From Acidobacteriota bacterium (GTDB lineage: Bacteria; Acidobacteriota; Terriglobia; Terriglobales; Acidobacteriaceae), in contig JAJZME010000075.1 of NCBI GenBank assembly GCA_021803035.1, positions 1-64,000 on the forward strand: a stretch of 64,000 nucleotides of DNA, written 5' to 3'. Position 1 is the first letter of the stretch; each line of letters begins with the position of its first letter. Positions 16,273-26,672 of the stretch are shown piece after piece. The position numbers and the translations under genes are program-made. The notes below the pieces were generated by a model. That model did no database searches and was not told the origin of the DNA. It worked only from the letters and a program-made list of their open reading frames with translations.

Positions 16273-19110
16273 TTGCCCGAATCAATCGAATGGCCCATGC
16301 GTCCGTCTGCGCAGCAGCAGCGGGCGCGCAAGGTGCTGATCCTTGTTGCTGTTATTGTTGCCGTTATTGTCTTCTCGGCCCGGACCGCCATCTCCTACTG
16401 GGTGAACCTGCTGTGGTTCAGCTCGCTCGGCTACGAAGGCGTGTTCTGGAAGACGAAGGGCCTGCAGTGGGGCACGTTTGCTGCCTTTGGCATTCTCACG
16501 TTCGCGATTCTCTACGGCGCGTTCCGCGCGCTGCGCCGCTTTCACCGGGCGGATCTGCCGGACACGCACACGATCTTCGTGGGCGGCCAGCCGGTGAGCT
16601 TTCCGGTGGACCGTGTGTTGCGCTATGGCGCGGGTGCGCTTTCGCTGGTGATTGCGCTGGCGACGGCCGGCGCGATGGCGTCGCAGTGGTCTACGCTGGC
16701 GCTTTACTGGTATGCGCCGCGCGGGCTCAGCCGGACGGTCGATCCGATACTGGGCAAGCCGCTGGATTTCTATCTTTTCACGCTGCCGGCCCTGCACCTG
16801 ATTGTGGGCTGGCTGCTGACGCTGGCGGTGCTGGTCTGCATCCTCGCCGGTCTGTTTATTCTGGCTTCTGGCGGCGCGCGGGCTCTCGATACGCACTTTG
16901 CGGGCGGCATTGATGTGCCTTGGCGCGGGATTCTGATCTCGGGCGGATGCCTGCTGGCCGTGCTGGCCGTGAACGAGTATGTGGGCCGCTACAACCTGCT
17001 CTTCAGTCATCACACCATCTTCGACGGCGTGAACTATACGCAGGCGCACGTTACGCTGCTGGGAATGCTGCTGATCGCGGTGGCGCTGGCGGCGGGCGCG
17101 GTGGTGGCGATTGTCTCCGGCATCATGCGACCGCGCGGCCGCGGGCTGGCCTACGCCATTCTGCCGGCGGTGGCCGTTTATGCGATTTTTGGCGGCATCG
17201 GCTGGTATGTGAGCACGCTGGTGGTCAAGCCCAATCAGCTGAACTGCGAAATGCCGTACATCGTGCACAACATCGCCATGACGCGGAAGGCGTTCGGGAT
17301 CGATCACTTCACGCGGCACAGGTTCCCGGCGGAAACCAGTGTGGCAGCTCTGGACGCCGCCAACAACAAGCAGACACTGGACAATGTGCGGTTGTGGGAT
17401 GTGCAGGCGCTCAAGTCGACGTTGCGGCAGGTGCAGGAGATCCGCACCTACTACTCGTTTCCCAATATTGACATCGAGCGCTATGACATTGGCGGCAAGC
17501 TGCGCGAGGTGATGGTGGCGGCGCGGGAACTGGACCTGAACAAGCTGCCCACGAGCAGCCGCAACTGGATCAACGACAAGCTGATTTACACGCACGGCTA
17601 CGGGGTGACGATGAACCCCGTAAACGGCTTTACTACGGAGGGCCTGCCCGATCTGTACCTGAGCAACATGCCGGTGCAGAGCACGATTCCCGGCCTGAAA
17701 GTGACGCAGCCCGAGATTTATTACGGCGAGATCACGGACTCCGATGTGTACGTGAAGACCCGGCAGCAGGAGTTTAATTATCCGCAGGGGCAGAAGAACA
17801 AGCTGACGTCGTATGAGGGCACGGGCGGCATTGTGCTGGGCGGAATGTTGCGGCGCACGTTGATTGCCTTCGATCGCGGCGACCTCACCAAGGTGCCGTT
17901 CAGCAGCGATATCACGTCCCAGAGCAGGCTGCTGATGCGGCGCAATGTGCTGGAGCGCGCGTCGGACGTGGCGCCGTTCCTCACCTTCGATTCCGATCCC
18001 TACCTTGTGGTGGGCGACGATGGCCGTCTGTACTGGATTCTCGACGCGTTCACTTCGTCGAACACCTATCCCTACTCCACGCGCTACAGCCTGGGCGGCG
18101 AGCCGGTGAACTACGTCCGCAACAGCGTGAAGGTGGTGATCGACGCCTACAACGGGACGACGACGTTTTATACCTTCGACCACAACGACCCGATTCTGGC
18201 GGCGTGGCGGCGCGTCTTTCCGGGGCTTTTCAAGGATGCTTCGCAGATGCCGCCGTGGCTGCGCAAGCACGTGCGCTATCCGGGAATGCTGCTGGACCTG
18301 CAGGCCAACGTTTACGCGCTCTACCACATGACCGATCCGGAAGTGTTCTATAACCGTGAGGACCTGTGGAGCATCGCGACGGAGACCACGCTCGGCAGCG
18401 ACGGCCAGCAGGTTGTGGTGCCGATGACGCCGAACTTCGTGCTGATGACGCTGCCCGGAGAGACCCAGCCGGAGTACGTTGAGATTTTGCCCTTTACGCC
18501 GGTCAGCCGCAACAACATGATTGGTTGGATTGCCGCGCGCAGTGACGGAAAGTACTACGGCACGGCGGTCGTTTACGACTTTCCCAAGTCGCGGCTGGTG
18601 GATGGGCCGCAGCAGATCGAGGCGCAAATCGACCAGAATGCGAAGCTATCGGCACAGCTCACGCTATGGAACCAGCAGGGCTCACATGTGCAGCGAGGAA
18701 CGCTGCTGGTGATTCCATGCGGAAAAGGGCTGTTATATGCCGAGCCGATCTATCTGCAGGCCAGCAATAGTCCCATGCCCGAGCTGCGCGTGGTGGTGCT
18801 GGCGGTGCAGAACAAGCTGGCATACGGGCCCGACTTCCAGTCGGCTCTGGCGGCGCTGTTTGGCCAGCAGCCTTCGACGCTGAGCGGATCGGAAGCGACC
18901 GAGGCCGCGCCAACGACAACATCGTCGACGCAGGCCGCGACGACACCCGCGAGGCACCGCGCTGCCAGCGTGAACGCGCTGATTCAGCAGGCAAGCCAAG
19001 ACTTCTCAGCATACCAACAGCTTACCTCGCAGGGCAAGATGGGCGAGGCCGGCAAGAAGCTGGAGGATTTGAGGCAGGTTCTGAACGAGCTGAACGGGCG
19101 AACGCAGTAA
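16273..19110 (+). CDS. UPF0182 family large membrane protein
   Basis: 945 aa; N-terminal TM helices, then NPVNGFTTEGLPDLYLSNMPVQS / EIYYGEITDSDVYVKTRQQEFNYPQG; resembles COG1615/UPF0182. Confidence 0.88.
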   Translation: MPESIEWPMRPSAQQQRARKVLILVAVIVAVIVFSARTAISYWVNLLWFSSLGYEGVFWKTKGLQWGTFAAFGILTFAILYGAFRALRRFHRADLPDTHTIFVGGQPVSFPVDRVLRYGAGALSLVIALATAGAMASQWSTLALYWYAPRGLSRTVDPILGKPLDFYLFTLPALHLIVGWLLTLAVLVCILAGLFILASGGARALDTHFAGGIDVPWRGILISGGCLLAVLAVNEYVGRYNLLFSHHTIFDGVNYTQAHVTLLGMLLIAVALAAGAVVAIVSGIMRPRGRGLAYAILPAVAVYAIFGGIGWYVSTLVVKPNQLNCEMPYIVHNIAMTRKAFGIDHFTRHRFPAETSVAALDAANNKQTLDNVRLWDVQALKSTLRQVQEIRTYYSFPNIDIERYDIGGKLREVMVAARELDLNKLPTSSRNWINDKLIYTHGYGVTMNPVNGFTTEGLPDLYLSNMPVQSTIPGLKVTQPEIYYGEITDSDVYVKTRQQEFNYPQGQKNKLTSYEGTGGIVLGGMLRRTLIAFDRGDLTKVPFSSDITSQSRLLMRRNVLERASDVAPFLTFDSDPYLVVGDDGRLYWILDAFTSSNTYPYSTRYSLGGEPVNYVRNSVKVVIDAYNGTTTFYTFDHNDPILAAWRRVFPGLFKDASQMPPWLRKHVRYPGMLLDLQANVYALYHMTDPEVFYNREDLWSIATETTLGSDGQQVVVPMTPNFVLMTLPGETQPEYVEILPFTPVSRNNMIGWIAARSDGKYYGTAVVYDFPKSRLVDGPQQIEAQIDQNAKLSAQLTLWNQQGSHVQRGTLLVIPCGKGLLYAEPIYLQASNSPMPELRVVVLAVQNKLAYGPDFQSALAALFGQQPSTLSGSEATEAAPTTTSSTQAATTPARHRAASVNALIQQASQDFSAYQQLTSQGKMGEAGKKLEDLRQVLNELNGRTQ

Positions 19111-19570
19111 GCAAGGCTTGCGGCGGGGAAGAAATAATCTACCCAACAGCAGCTTTTGGCGGTTAGCTCATGGGTGAACCCCCGGCTTTGCCGTGGAGGC
19201 CGCAGAGGTTTGCCTTTTGCGGAAGTCGCTCCGAGAGCCATTCTTGCAGGGCCTTTGCGGGAACGCCGCAGGTCCAGGTGACGTCCCTCCGGGACTCCGC
19301 GCATCAATGCTGTGCTTTGTCCCCACGCTGAAGCGCGGGGCTAATGAACCCTGCGCCTGCGGCGCGGGATCAGGGCGGGTTGCACGAATGCCAGGACAGC
19401 CATTTCAGGTCCCTTGGCAGGACCACAAACCATCAAGCCTCCGGTCTTACCGGCGGATACTTGCTGGCCATTGATTTTTAGCGATCAGCTCGGCTGGCGC
19501 GGGAATGGGTTGTGCGCTTGATTGCCGTGGATTGCAGGGCGCATTGCGCGATGAAGCTGGAGCGCGCGCT

Positions 19571-19670
19571 TTGCAATGCGGAAATCGCGGTTATGTGCAT
19601 CCGCGTTCTTTGCGGGAAACAAAATGATCGGCAAAAAATCTGTGGGGAAGAAAAATAATCCAGGGGCGCG
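19571..19670 (+). repeat. Three-copy intergenic element, copy B (core only)
   Basis: ttgcaatgcggaaatcgcggttatgtgcatccgcgttctttgcgggaaacaaaatgatcggcaaaaaatctgtggggaagaaaaataat. Confidence 0.7.
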
Positions 19671-19733
19671 GCGTTTGGGATGCGGCCCGGCTGAACTCCT
19701 GATGTTTTGAGCCGGGCGCATTCGGGACGTCGC

Positions 19734-20555
19734 TCAGGCGAAACGGGCATAGGCCTGCTCGATGCGCGCGGGGATGGCGGCCGGCACTTCGGCGGGGTTG
19801 TGCGCGATCTCCAGCACGATGGCCGACGGCTTGGCCAGCGCCTTGAGGGACTGGACGGCGGCCGGCCAGTCGATGGCGCCGTCGCCGGGCCAGAGATGCT
19901 CATCTCTTGTGCCGTGATTGTCGTGGGTATGAACGGAGACGATGCGGTCGCCGAGGATGCCGATGGCTTCAGCAATGCCGGGGCTGATGTGGGCATGGCC
20001 GAGGTCCAGGCATACGCCCACGCCGTTGAGATGGCCCATCTGGAGGATGAGGAGCAGGTGTTCCGGGGTGGTGGGCTCGTTGAGGATGTTCTCAACCAGC
20101 AGGCTGACGCCAAGCGGGTGGGCGAAGGCGCCCAGATGCTCGAGCGCCGTCTGGGCGTACTCGACGCTGCGGGGAGACCAGGTGTCGGTCCGCTCGCCGA
20201 GGTGGACGACGAGGTGGCGCAGGGGGATGTGCTCGGCCGTTTCAAGGGCGCGCTTGATCTCGTCCATGGCGTCGATGCGGCGGGCTTTGTCGGGGTGAAG
20301 CACGTTGACGGCAGGCGCTCCGGCGCGGCCCATCTCGCGGTCGGGAAACATGGGGGCGTGCATGGAAAAAGCTTTAAGGCTGTTGGAGCGGAACCAGGCG
20401 GCCAGCTCCGCCACATGCTCGCGGCTGGTGTAATCGAAGTGCTGTCTTGCGGCAAAGATTTCAACAGCCTGCGCTCCGGCGCGGCTGGCAAGATCGAGCA
20501 GTCCAGGGTGCAAACGCTGATTCAAGAACAGATGCGTCGACAGCACGCGCAGCAT
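19734..20555 (-). CDS. Sugar phosphate isomerase/epimerase (xylose isomerase-like TIM barrel)
   Basis: VSVHTHDNHGTRDEHLWPGDGAIDWPAAVQSL, LDLGHAHI motifs; start chosen at MLRVLSTH (ORF opens at 20666). Confidence 0.85.
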   Translation of the reverse strand: MLRVLSTHLFLNQRLHPGLLDLASRAGAQAVEIFAARQHFDYTSREHVAELAAWFRSNSLKAFSMHAPMFPDREMGRAGAPAVNVLHPDKARRIDAMDEIKRALETAEHIPLRHLVVHLGERTDTWSPRSVEYAQTALEHLGAFAHPLGVSLLVENILNEPTTPEHLLLILQMGHLNGVGVCLDLGHAHISPGIAEAIGILGDRIVSVHTHDNHGTRDEHLWPGDGAIDWPAAVQSLKALAKPSAIVLEIAHNPAEVPAAIPARIEQAYARFA

Positions 20556-21197
20556 GGTCAAGCGCTCTCCTGCCCCGGCCGGATGGGGAATGCATGGGTG
20601 GCCAGAGACTGCTTCCATTGTCTCATTTTTGGTGCAGATTGGGCCATTGGGGGGCTTGCCGTTCAAGGTGCACCATGAACGGCTGCCGGTTGGGCGCGGG
20701 CAGGCGAGGTGGCTTTCTTGTCTTCAGGTCTGGTTGAAAAGAGAAGGAATCTGATGTCTGGGAGGAAGATGCGCGACTTTGTTGCTTGTTGCAGGGGCTG
20801 GACGGCTGAATGTCTTTTCCTGCGGCAATTTGAATATGAACTTGAGCGGAGCGGCGATGCCCGCCTCGTTATATCGCACGCCGCTCCCGCCGAAGCGGAA
20901 AGGGAAGCTGCACGGTATGTTAGGATGATGCTGTCTGCAAGTAAGTTGCCTGCCCTACGCTGCGCGTCACGGGGCGATAGACGGAAAATTCCCTGGAAGG
21001 CAGATGGAGGCAAGGGTGCTCCTGCAATATGCTGGAGGAGTGGGCGAAACGAGTATTGTCTCCAGGGCCCGTTAACAATCGTGACTATTTCGCGTCCATA
21101 TCTCTGGTGCGCCGTGAGTGGCTGCGTTGCCGTTCGAGAGAATATCCCATCCCACCGACTGAGAACCATGATGAAAACTGCTGATAGAGGGGCCTCG

Positions 21198-21911
21198 ATG
21201 CGAACGAAGTGTGTGCAGATTGTCTTTGTGTTGTTTTTCATTGCCGCGATGAGCGGCACAACAGCCCGCGCGCAGGCGGCGGCATCGTCCAGCGCGCAGA
21301 CGTCTGCGGCGTCCAGCGCGCAGACAGCGCCGCAAGCCCCGGCGCGGAAGGCCCCGCGATCGATGGCGGAGACGGACTTGTCGTTCAGTTTCTACAGGGC
21401 CTTTACCAGCTCAACCAGCGGTAACGATACGTTGCAGACGCCGTTTGATTCCAATGGCGGCATGGTGGAATTGCGCCATATTCAAAGTCCTCTCATCGGC
21501 TATGAGGTCACGTACGCGGACAACATCGCCGATCAGGCCTATGCTCCCAACCCCGGTGCGTGCGGCTTCCTCTGCGCCACACCGCCGATCAAGCTCCACG
21601 CCACTGGAAGCCAGGTGGGTCTCGATTGGGTGATCTCTGACAAGATGGGCGCGCTGAGCCCATTTGCGGTAGCCGGTATGGGCTTCTTCATCAACATGCC
21701 CAGCCTGGACCTGGGCAACATCAACACCGCAGTCAGGCCGATGTGGATCTATGGCGGCGGGCTGGACTGGGGCTTCTCCCGGCGCATGGGAATCCGGGTC
21801 CAATATCGGGGCAATGTATATAAGGCGCCTGACCTGGACGCCAATTTCAACGCGACCGGAAAATTCACGCAGAGTCGCGAGCCGATGATAGGTGTATACT
21901 TTAGGCTCTAA
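21198..21911 (+). CDS. Outer-membrane beta-barrel-like secreted protein
   Basis: Signal peptide MRTKCVQIVFVLFFIAAMSGTTARA; alternating aromatic strands, C-terminal ...MIGVYFRL; longer ORF from 20709 considered a spurious N-terminal extension. Confidence 0.75.
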   Translation: MRTKCVQIVFVLFFIAAMSGTTARAQAAASSSAQTSAASSAQTAPQAPARKAPRSMAETDLSFSFYRAFTSSTSGNDTLQTPFDSNGGMVELRHIQSPLIGYEVTYADNIADQAYAPNPGACGFLCATPPIKLHATGSQVGLDWVISDKMGALSPFAVAGMGFFINMPSLDLGNINTAVRPMWIYGGGLDWGFSRRMGIRVQYRGNVYKAPDLDANFNATGKFTQSREPMIGVYFRL

Positions 21912-21989
21912 GTTTTCAGCCGCGGTTCGCGCGGAACGGCGCGAACCTGTGGTCTTCCGGAATACAGGCGCAATCTATAAGCCTCGGGC

Positions 21990-22420
21990 CTAGTAAGACA
22001 CGACCAACTCGGCGAGCCCGGGTGCAATCCAACAACTTTGAATGGGTTCTGACTTCCAGCTTGAGCCGTCGGCATAGCTTATGGAGTCCAGCTGGAGCAA
22101 ACCGACTGACCCAAAGCAGCCAGCCAGAATTCGGCTGTTACGCTGCTGCGGCCAGCAGGCGTGAGTTCCAGCTAGATTGTTTTGACCAGCGTACGGGAGG
22201 CGTTCTTGCCGGAGTAAACCAGCTCCATGTGCCAGGCGCCGGTTTTTCCCCGTATGGCGACCCTGGCTGAGGCAGGCCGGGCCGACGCAGGGCGCAGATT
22301 GGGCCGGTTGGTGGGCTTGAGGTATAACTGCGCGGCGGAGGCCTGTGCGGGCTTTCCATCCTGCACTATTTGCATGCGGTTGCCGAGGGTTTGCTGCAGG
22401 CGTGGAAGAAGCCACATTGC
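21990..22420 (-). pseudogene. Possible degraded hypothetical protein gene (two frames)
   Basis: 22172-22417 frame reads LQQTLGNRMQIVQDGKPAQASAAQLYLKPTNRPNLRP...MELVYSGKNASRTLVKTI then stop; plausible C-terminus LQLDSISYADGSSWKSEPIQSCWIAPGLAELVVSY is in another frame. Confidence 0.4.
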
Positions 22421-22561
22421 GGTACGGGAATTACGATACTCCGGTTTTGGATGGCTGCAAACAGGCAGTTTTTGAAGTGATGGTAAGGATGTGGCAATGA
22501 ACGGCCTGGGACGATTCGCTGCCGAGGGGGACGTTACGATTCTGGGGCAGGAGAAGCTCTT

Positions 22562-23485
22562 TTGAGAAAAGAATCGATGGCCGCAAAGCGGAATGGCACG
22601 CTATCATGCTTCATGCGTCTTCCCCGCGCCAGGGGCCTTTCTCTAGTGGCCCTATTCGCTTTCGCACTTTCGACAGGCTGGGCGAAGGGCCCTGCGCCGC
22701 CACATACGGCAGCGTTGAGCTCGGCGCAGGTCGTGTCTGAGATGCAGAATTACATCCGTGCCCAAAGGAAAGAGTTGAGGCAGTACCGGTCGCTGCGGAC
22801 CTACCGGGTGGAGTATCACGGCTACGACAGGAAGATTGAGGCAACGATGAAGGTTGCGGTCAGCTACGATGCATCGCAGGGCGAGAGCTTCCGCATCGTT
22901 TCGCAGAGTGGGTCGGCTTTTCTCTGCAATGCTGTGCTGAAGCGGGCGGTGCAGGGCGAAGAAGAGGCCTCGAAGGAAAGGGCAGCGACGGCGCTGACGC
23001 CGGCGAACTACAGATTCCAACTGCTGGGAAGCCAGAACCTGAACGGACGCCCGGCGTACGTGCTGGCGGTGGAACCGTTGAAGTCGGGGAAATTTCTTTA
23101 CAAGGGGAAGATCTGGGTGGACGCCTCGGATTTTGCCGTGATGAAGATCAGGGCGACGCCGTCGCGGAATCCTTCGTTCTGGATTTACGGTACCAGGATC
23201 CGGCTGACGAACGAGCTGACGAAGGGTTTCTGGTTGCCAGAAGAGACGGAAAGCCGGACCCGGGTGCGGATCGGCGGCAGGGCGGATCTGACGATCGACT
23301 ACGGAGCGTACCAGATTGCGCCGGCGGCGCGAACTGCCCGGATTATGCCGCTGCCCTCGCCTGTGCCCAAGCTGGCGGCGACGCGGCCTGAGCGCGAGGC
23401 TGCGGAGCAGAGTCCCTGTCTCAGCGGCGCAAAGAGCTGCCACACGAGCCAGACGAGCGCCGATCCGGCGGCTTCACTCCAATAA
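22562..23485 (+). CDS. LolA/outer-membrane lipoprotein-sorting-like protein
   Basis: Signal peptide; GRPAYVLAVEPLKSGKFLYKGKIWVDASDFAVMKIRATPSRNPSFW pattern of MucB/LolA-like fold. Confidence 0.7.
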   Translation: MRKESMAAKRNGTLSCFMRLPRARGLSLVALFAFALSTGWAKGPAPPHTAALSSAQVVSEMQNYIRAQRKELRQYRSLRTYRVEYHGYDRKIEATMKVAVSYDASQGESFRIVSQSGSAFLCNAVLKRAVQGEEEASKERAATALTPANYRFQLLGSQNLNGRPAYVLAVEPLKSGKFLYKGKIWVDASDFAVMKIRATPSRNPSFWIYGTRIRLTNELTKGFWLPEETESRTRVRIGGRADLTIDYGAYQIAPAARTARIMPLPSPVPKLAATRPEREAAEQSPCLSGAKSCHTSQTSADPAASLQ

Positions 23486-24709
23486 TTTGCGAAGGGCAAA
23501 GAAGGTAGCCGCGCCGAGCGCCTGGCGGGCGAAGAAGGACAGGCCCGGCCGTTCTTCGGTGGGCGCCGTCAGAAGAGCGGGAGCAGTGTGCCACATGGCG
23601 CAGGCGGCTTGGTAATGCTCGACGAGCTGGTCTGTCGCTGCCTCCCAGTTGCGGTTCAATGCGGCTTCCCTGGCGGCGTGGCTGACGGATTCTCTCAATT
23701 GCGGATTGGAGACCAGGCGCTGCACGGTGGTTGTCGCCTGCGCGGTGTCGTCGAACAGGAACCCGCTGGTGCCGTCATTGATGATGTCGGGAATGCCGCC
23801 GGCACGAGCGGCGACGACGGGCAGGCCCGAGGCCATGGCTTCAAGGACGACGAGGCCAAGGGTCTCGGTGGGCGAAGGCATGATGAAGATGTCGCTGGAG
23901 GCGTAGGCGGCGGCGAGTTCGTCTCCGTGCAGAAAGCCGGCCATGAAGGCCGGGAAGCCCGCGAAATGCTTCTGGAGGGCGCGGCGGTGCGGGCCGTCGC
24001 CGACCAGAGCCAGGCGAGCCTGGGGGACGGCGCGAAGGACGGGCAGAATCCGCTCGATCTCCTTTTCCGGCGAGAGCCGGCCGACGTAGAGCAGCAAAGG
24101 ACTTTCAGGATGCCCTTGGCTAAGCCGGGCGCGCATTGCTTCGGAGCGGAATGCGGGTTGAAAGCGGCCGGTGTCTACTGCGCCGGGCCAGAGCGCAACG
24201 CGAGCAATTCCGTGATCCCTCAACTGGCGGACCATTGTTTCAGAGGTGCACAGGTTCACAGCGGCGCGGTTATGGCGCATGCGGAGCAGCGGCCAGATAT
24301 AAGGCTCGATAAGGCCCAACTTGTAATAGGCGAGGTACTTGGGCAAGTCGGTGTGGTAGGAGATCAGTAAGGGGACGCGGAAGCCGTCGCCGGTGCTGCG
24401 CGCATAATACAACGCCGCGATGCCCAGCAGGATGGGCTCAACGGCGTGAATCACGTCGGGCTGGAAGTCATCAAGAATGCGGCGGATGGAGGCCTGAGGG
24501 AACGAAAGGCGCAGCTCAGGATATAAGGGCAGCGCGTGACCGCGGATACCGACGATGCGGCACTGCTCGTACTCTGTGACACCACCTTCGGGAGCGATGA
24601 TGAGCACATCGTGACCGAGCCCCTTCAGTTGCTTGACCGTCTGGCAAAGCGTGGTGACGATTCCGTCCACTTTGGGGATAAAAGTCTCGGTAAAGAGAGC
24701 AATTCTCAT
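23474..24709 (-). CDS. Group 1 glycosyltransferase (GT4 family, alpha-mannosyltransferase/SqdX-like)
   Basis: MRIALFTETFIPKVDGIVTTL...LLYVGRLSPEKEIERILPVL...MPSPTETLGLVVLEAMASGLPVVAARAGGIPD. Confidence 0.92.
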   Translation of the reverse strand: MRIALFTETFIPKVDGIVTTLCQTVKQLKGLGHDVLIIAPEGGVTEYEQCRIVGIRGHALPLYPELRLSFPQASIRRILDDFQPDVIHAVEPILLGIAALYYARSTGDGFRVPLLISYHTDLPKYLAYYKLGLIEPYIWPLLRMRHNRAAVNLCTSETMVRQLRDHGIARVALWPGAVDTGRFQPAFRSEAMRARLSQGHPESPLLLYVGRLSPEKEIERILPVLRAVPQARLALVGDGPHRRALQKHFAGFPAFMAGFLHGDELAAAYASSDIFIMPSPTETLGLVVLEAMASGLPVVAARAGGIPDIINDGTSGFLFDDTAQATTTVQRLVSNPQLRESVSHAAREAALNRNWEAATDQLVEHYQAACAMWHTAPALLTAPTEERPGLSFFARQALGAATFFALRKLLE

Positions 24710-24971
24710 TGATCGAGTAAGCTATTCGTCAGATGCATTGCATCAAAGCCTAGCACGGCAGAAGGAAGCAAGATACATATTTTTCCAGATCAGCCTGGAA
24801 GCAGGGCCCGGAAAGGGTGTTCTGGTTGCAACCCCTGTAATGAGCGTACTGGCTGCTGTTGTGGTACCGTTGCATTACGGCGTTCCTGAGCGGGACCGGG
24901 ATGTGAGGTCTGTGCTAAGTGCCCGAAAGTCAAGTTCCCGAAATTGGATCGTATTGAGGGCAGGCGCCGGA

Positions 24972-25346
24972 ATGCAAATGTTCCATCAGCCGGAATCTAC
25001 ATTTACTTCCCTCGCCGAGAGCCCGGCTCCCGTGCCCCAGCCGACGGATGAAACGACCCTTGGGTCTGCGGGCGGTCCGGAAGAGCCCGAGCCAGGATCG
25101 CGCGTCCCGCGCTGGCTGGTGCGGGTGGAGCTGGTGCTGCGCGTCATGGTGCGGATGTATATTGGTCTGGCCGTCTGCTATGCTCCTTGGTCGCCGATGT
25201 TTTGGGACCAAAACCCGCTGTTTTTGCAGTTTCCCACACTAGGGGTGATTGCCGTCAATGGAGCGGTGCGCGGGTTGGTTTCCGGGCTGGGGTTGTTGAA
25301 CCTGTGGATTGCGTTTCAGGACGCTCTTGAATCCTGGAACCGGTGA
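24972..25346 (+). CDS. Small hypothetical membrane protein
   Basis: C-terminal hydrophobic segments; overlaps the LOG-family ORF start by 4 nt; start chosen at MQMFHQPE. Confidence 0.6.
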   Translation: MQMFHQPESTFTSLAESPAPVPQPTDETTLGSAGGPEEPEPGSRVPRWLVRVELVLRVMVRMYIGLAVCYAPWSPMFWDQNPLFLQFPTLGVIAVNGAVRGLVSGLGLLNLWIAFQDALESWNR

Positions 25347-25372
25347 AAAACGGCTGGAGAGAACGAGTCGAA

Positions 25373-26422
25373 ATGAGTGATCAGAATTCGAAAGGCGACG
25401 GACAGGGGGCGCGAAGGGCACCTGTTGAGAATGCAGTCATTCCGGGCAATGGAGCGCCTCCGGAGCTGGCCCAGGCTCCGCTGGCCTATGAGAACCCTGG
25501 ATTTCTGAACAGCGCAGATGGCAGGCTTATCCGCATTGTTTCCGAGTACATGGAGCCGCTGGCGCGGTTCCGGCGCGAACAGATTCAGGATACAGTGGTG
25601 TTCTTCGGCTCGGCGCGTTTCCGGGGGCGTGAGGAGGCAGACCACGCTCTGGAACTGCTTGAAAATACAGGGTCGATCCGGCCTGCTCCGGAGCATGAGC
25701 AGCCAGCCAGCGCGCCTGAGATTGCCGCCGGCAAGGCGAGCGAATTGCAGCGCCAGCGCGCCGTGGCGGCGGTGCAGATGGCGCGCTACTACGAGGACGC
25801 GCGGCGCCTGGCGCACATGCTGACCACATGGGCGATGACCATCCCCTCGCGCAGACATCGCTTTGTGATCACCTCCGGCGGCGGGCCGGGCATCATGGAG
25901 GCGGCTAACCGGGGAGCGTATGAGGCGGGCGGAAAGACCATTGGGCTGAATATCCGGCTGCCGTTCGAGCAGCGGCCGAACCCCTATATCACGCCTTCTC
26001 TGAACTTTGAATTTCATTACTTCTTCATGCGCAAATTGTGGTTTGCATACCTGTCGAAGGCTTTGGTAGTCTTTCCGGGCGGGTTTGGGACGCTGGACGA
26101 GATGTTTGAAATTCTCACCCTGTCCCAGACGCGCAAGATGGCAAAAAAGGTTACGGTGCTCATCTACGGCTCGGAGTACTGGAAGCGGGTCTTCGATCTG
26201 AATGCGCTGGTAGGAACCGGGGCCATTTCCCCGAAAGACATGGAACTGTTTCAATACGCCGATACGCCGGAGCAGGCGTTCGATTTGCTGCGGCGAGGCC
26301 TGACCGAAAACTATCTGGCCGCCGAGGCGGGTGCTCCGCCATCCAAGGAAAGGGCGGCAGGCGACCTGGAGATGATGGCGGGCTGGACCATGGAAGATTT
26401 TCTGGCGCAAGAGACGAACTGA
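25373..26422 (+). CDS. LOG family (TIGR00730-like) Rossmann-fold protein
   Basis: SGGGPGIMEAANRGAYEAGGKTIGLNI...VVFPGGFGTLDEMFEILTLSQT. Confidence 0.92.
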   Translation: MSDQNSKGDGQGARRAPVENAVIPGNGAPPELAQAPLAYENPGFLNSADGRLIRIVSEYMEPLARFRREQIQDTVVFFGSARFRGREEADHALELLENTGSIRPAPEHEQPASAPEIAAGKASELQRQRAVAAVQMARYYEDARRLAHMLTTWAMTIPSRRHRFVITSGGGPGIMEAANRGAYEAGGKTIGLNIRLPFEQRPNPYITPSLNFEFHYFFMRKLWFAYLSKALVVFPGGFGTLDEMFEILTLSQTRKMAKKVTVLIYGSEYWKRVFDLNALVGTGAISPKDMELFQYADTPEQAFDLLRRGLTENYLAAEAGAPPSKERAAGDLEMMAGWTMEDFLAQETN

Positions 26423-26672
26423 GCAGGCCAGACTGCAATGCGGATGATTCCGCTTTTGAGCGGAACTTGCTCTGACGCAACCGATGACCGGAGGATGGCA
26501 TCCCTACTAGGGAGATGCTGGGCTCGCAAAATAGTAAAGATTGGATTTACCTTGTTGATTCCCAAGGGAATTGAATGTCCATTCGCGCGATCTTAACCGC
26601 ACGTTAATGAGGCCCGTAAATACTAAAAATGGACATCGATTCGGGGCACGATCGCGGAAAAAAGGAGGAGCA

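Noticed and set aside
16282-18627. 781-aa minus-strand ORF opposite the UPF0182 gene
   Set aside because: Arg/His/Gln-rich composition typical of antisense high-GC frames; no motifs; the + strand protein is clearly real.
20709-21197. N-terminal extension of the beta-barrel protein ORF
   Set aside because: A classic signal peptide starts at 21198; upstream sequence has no domain features.
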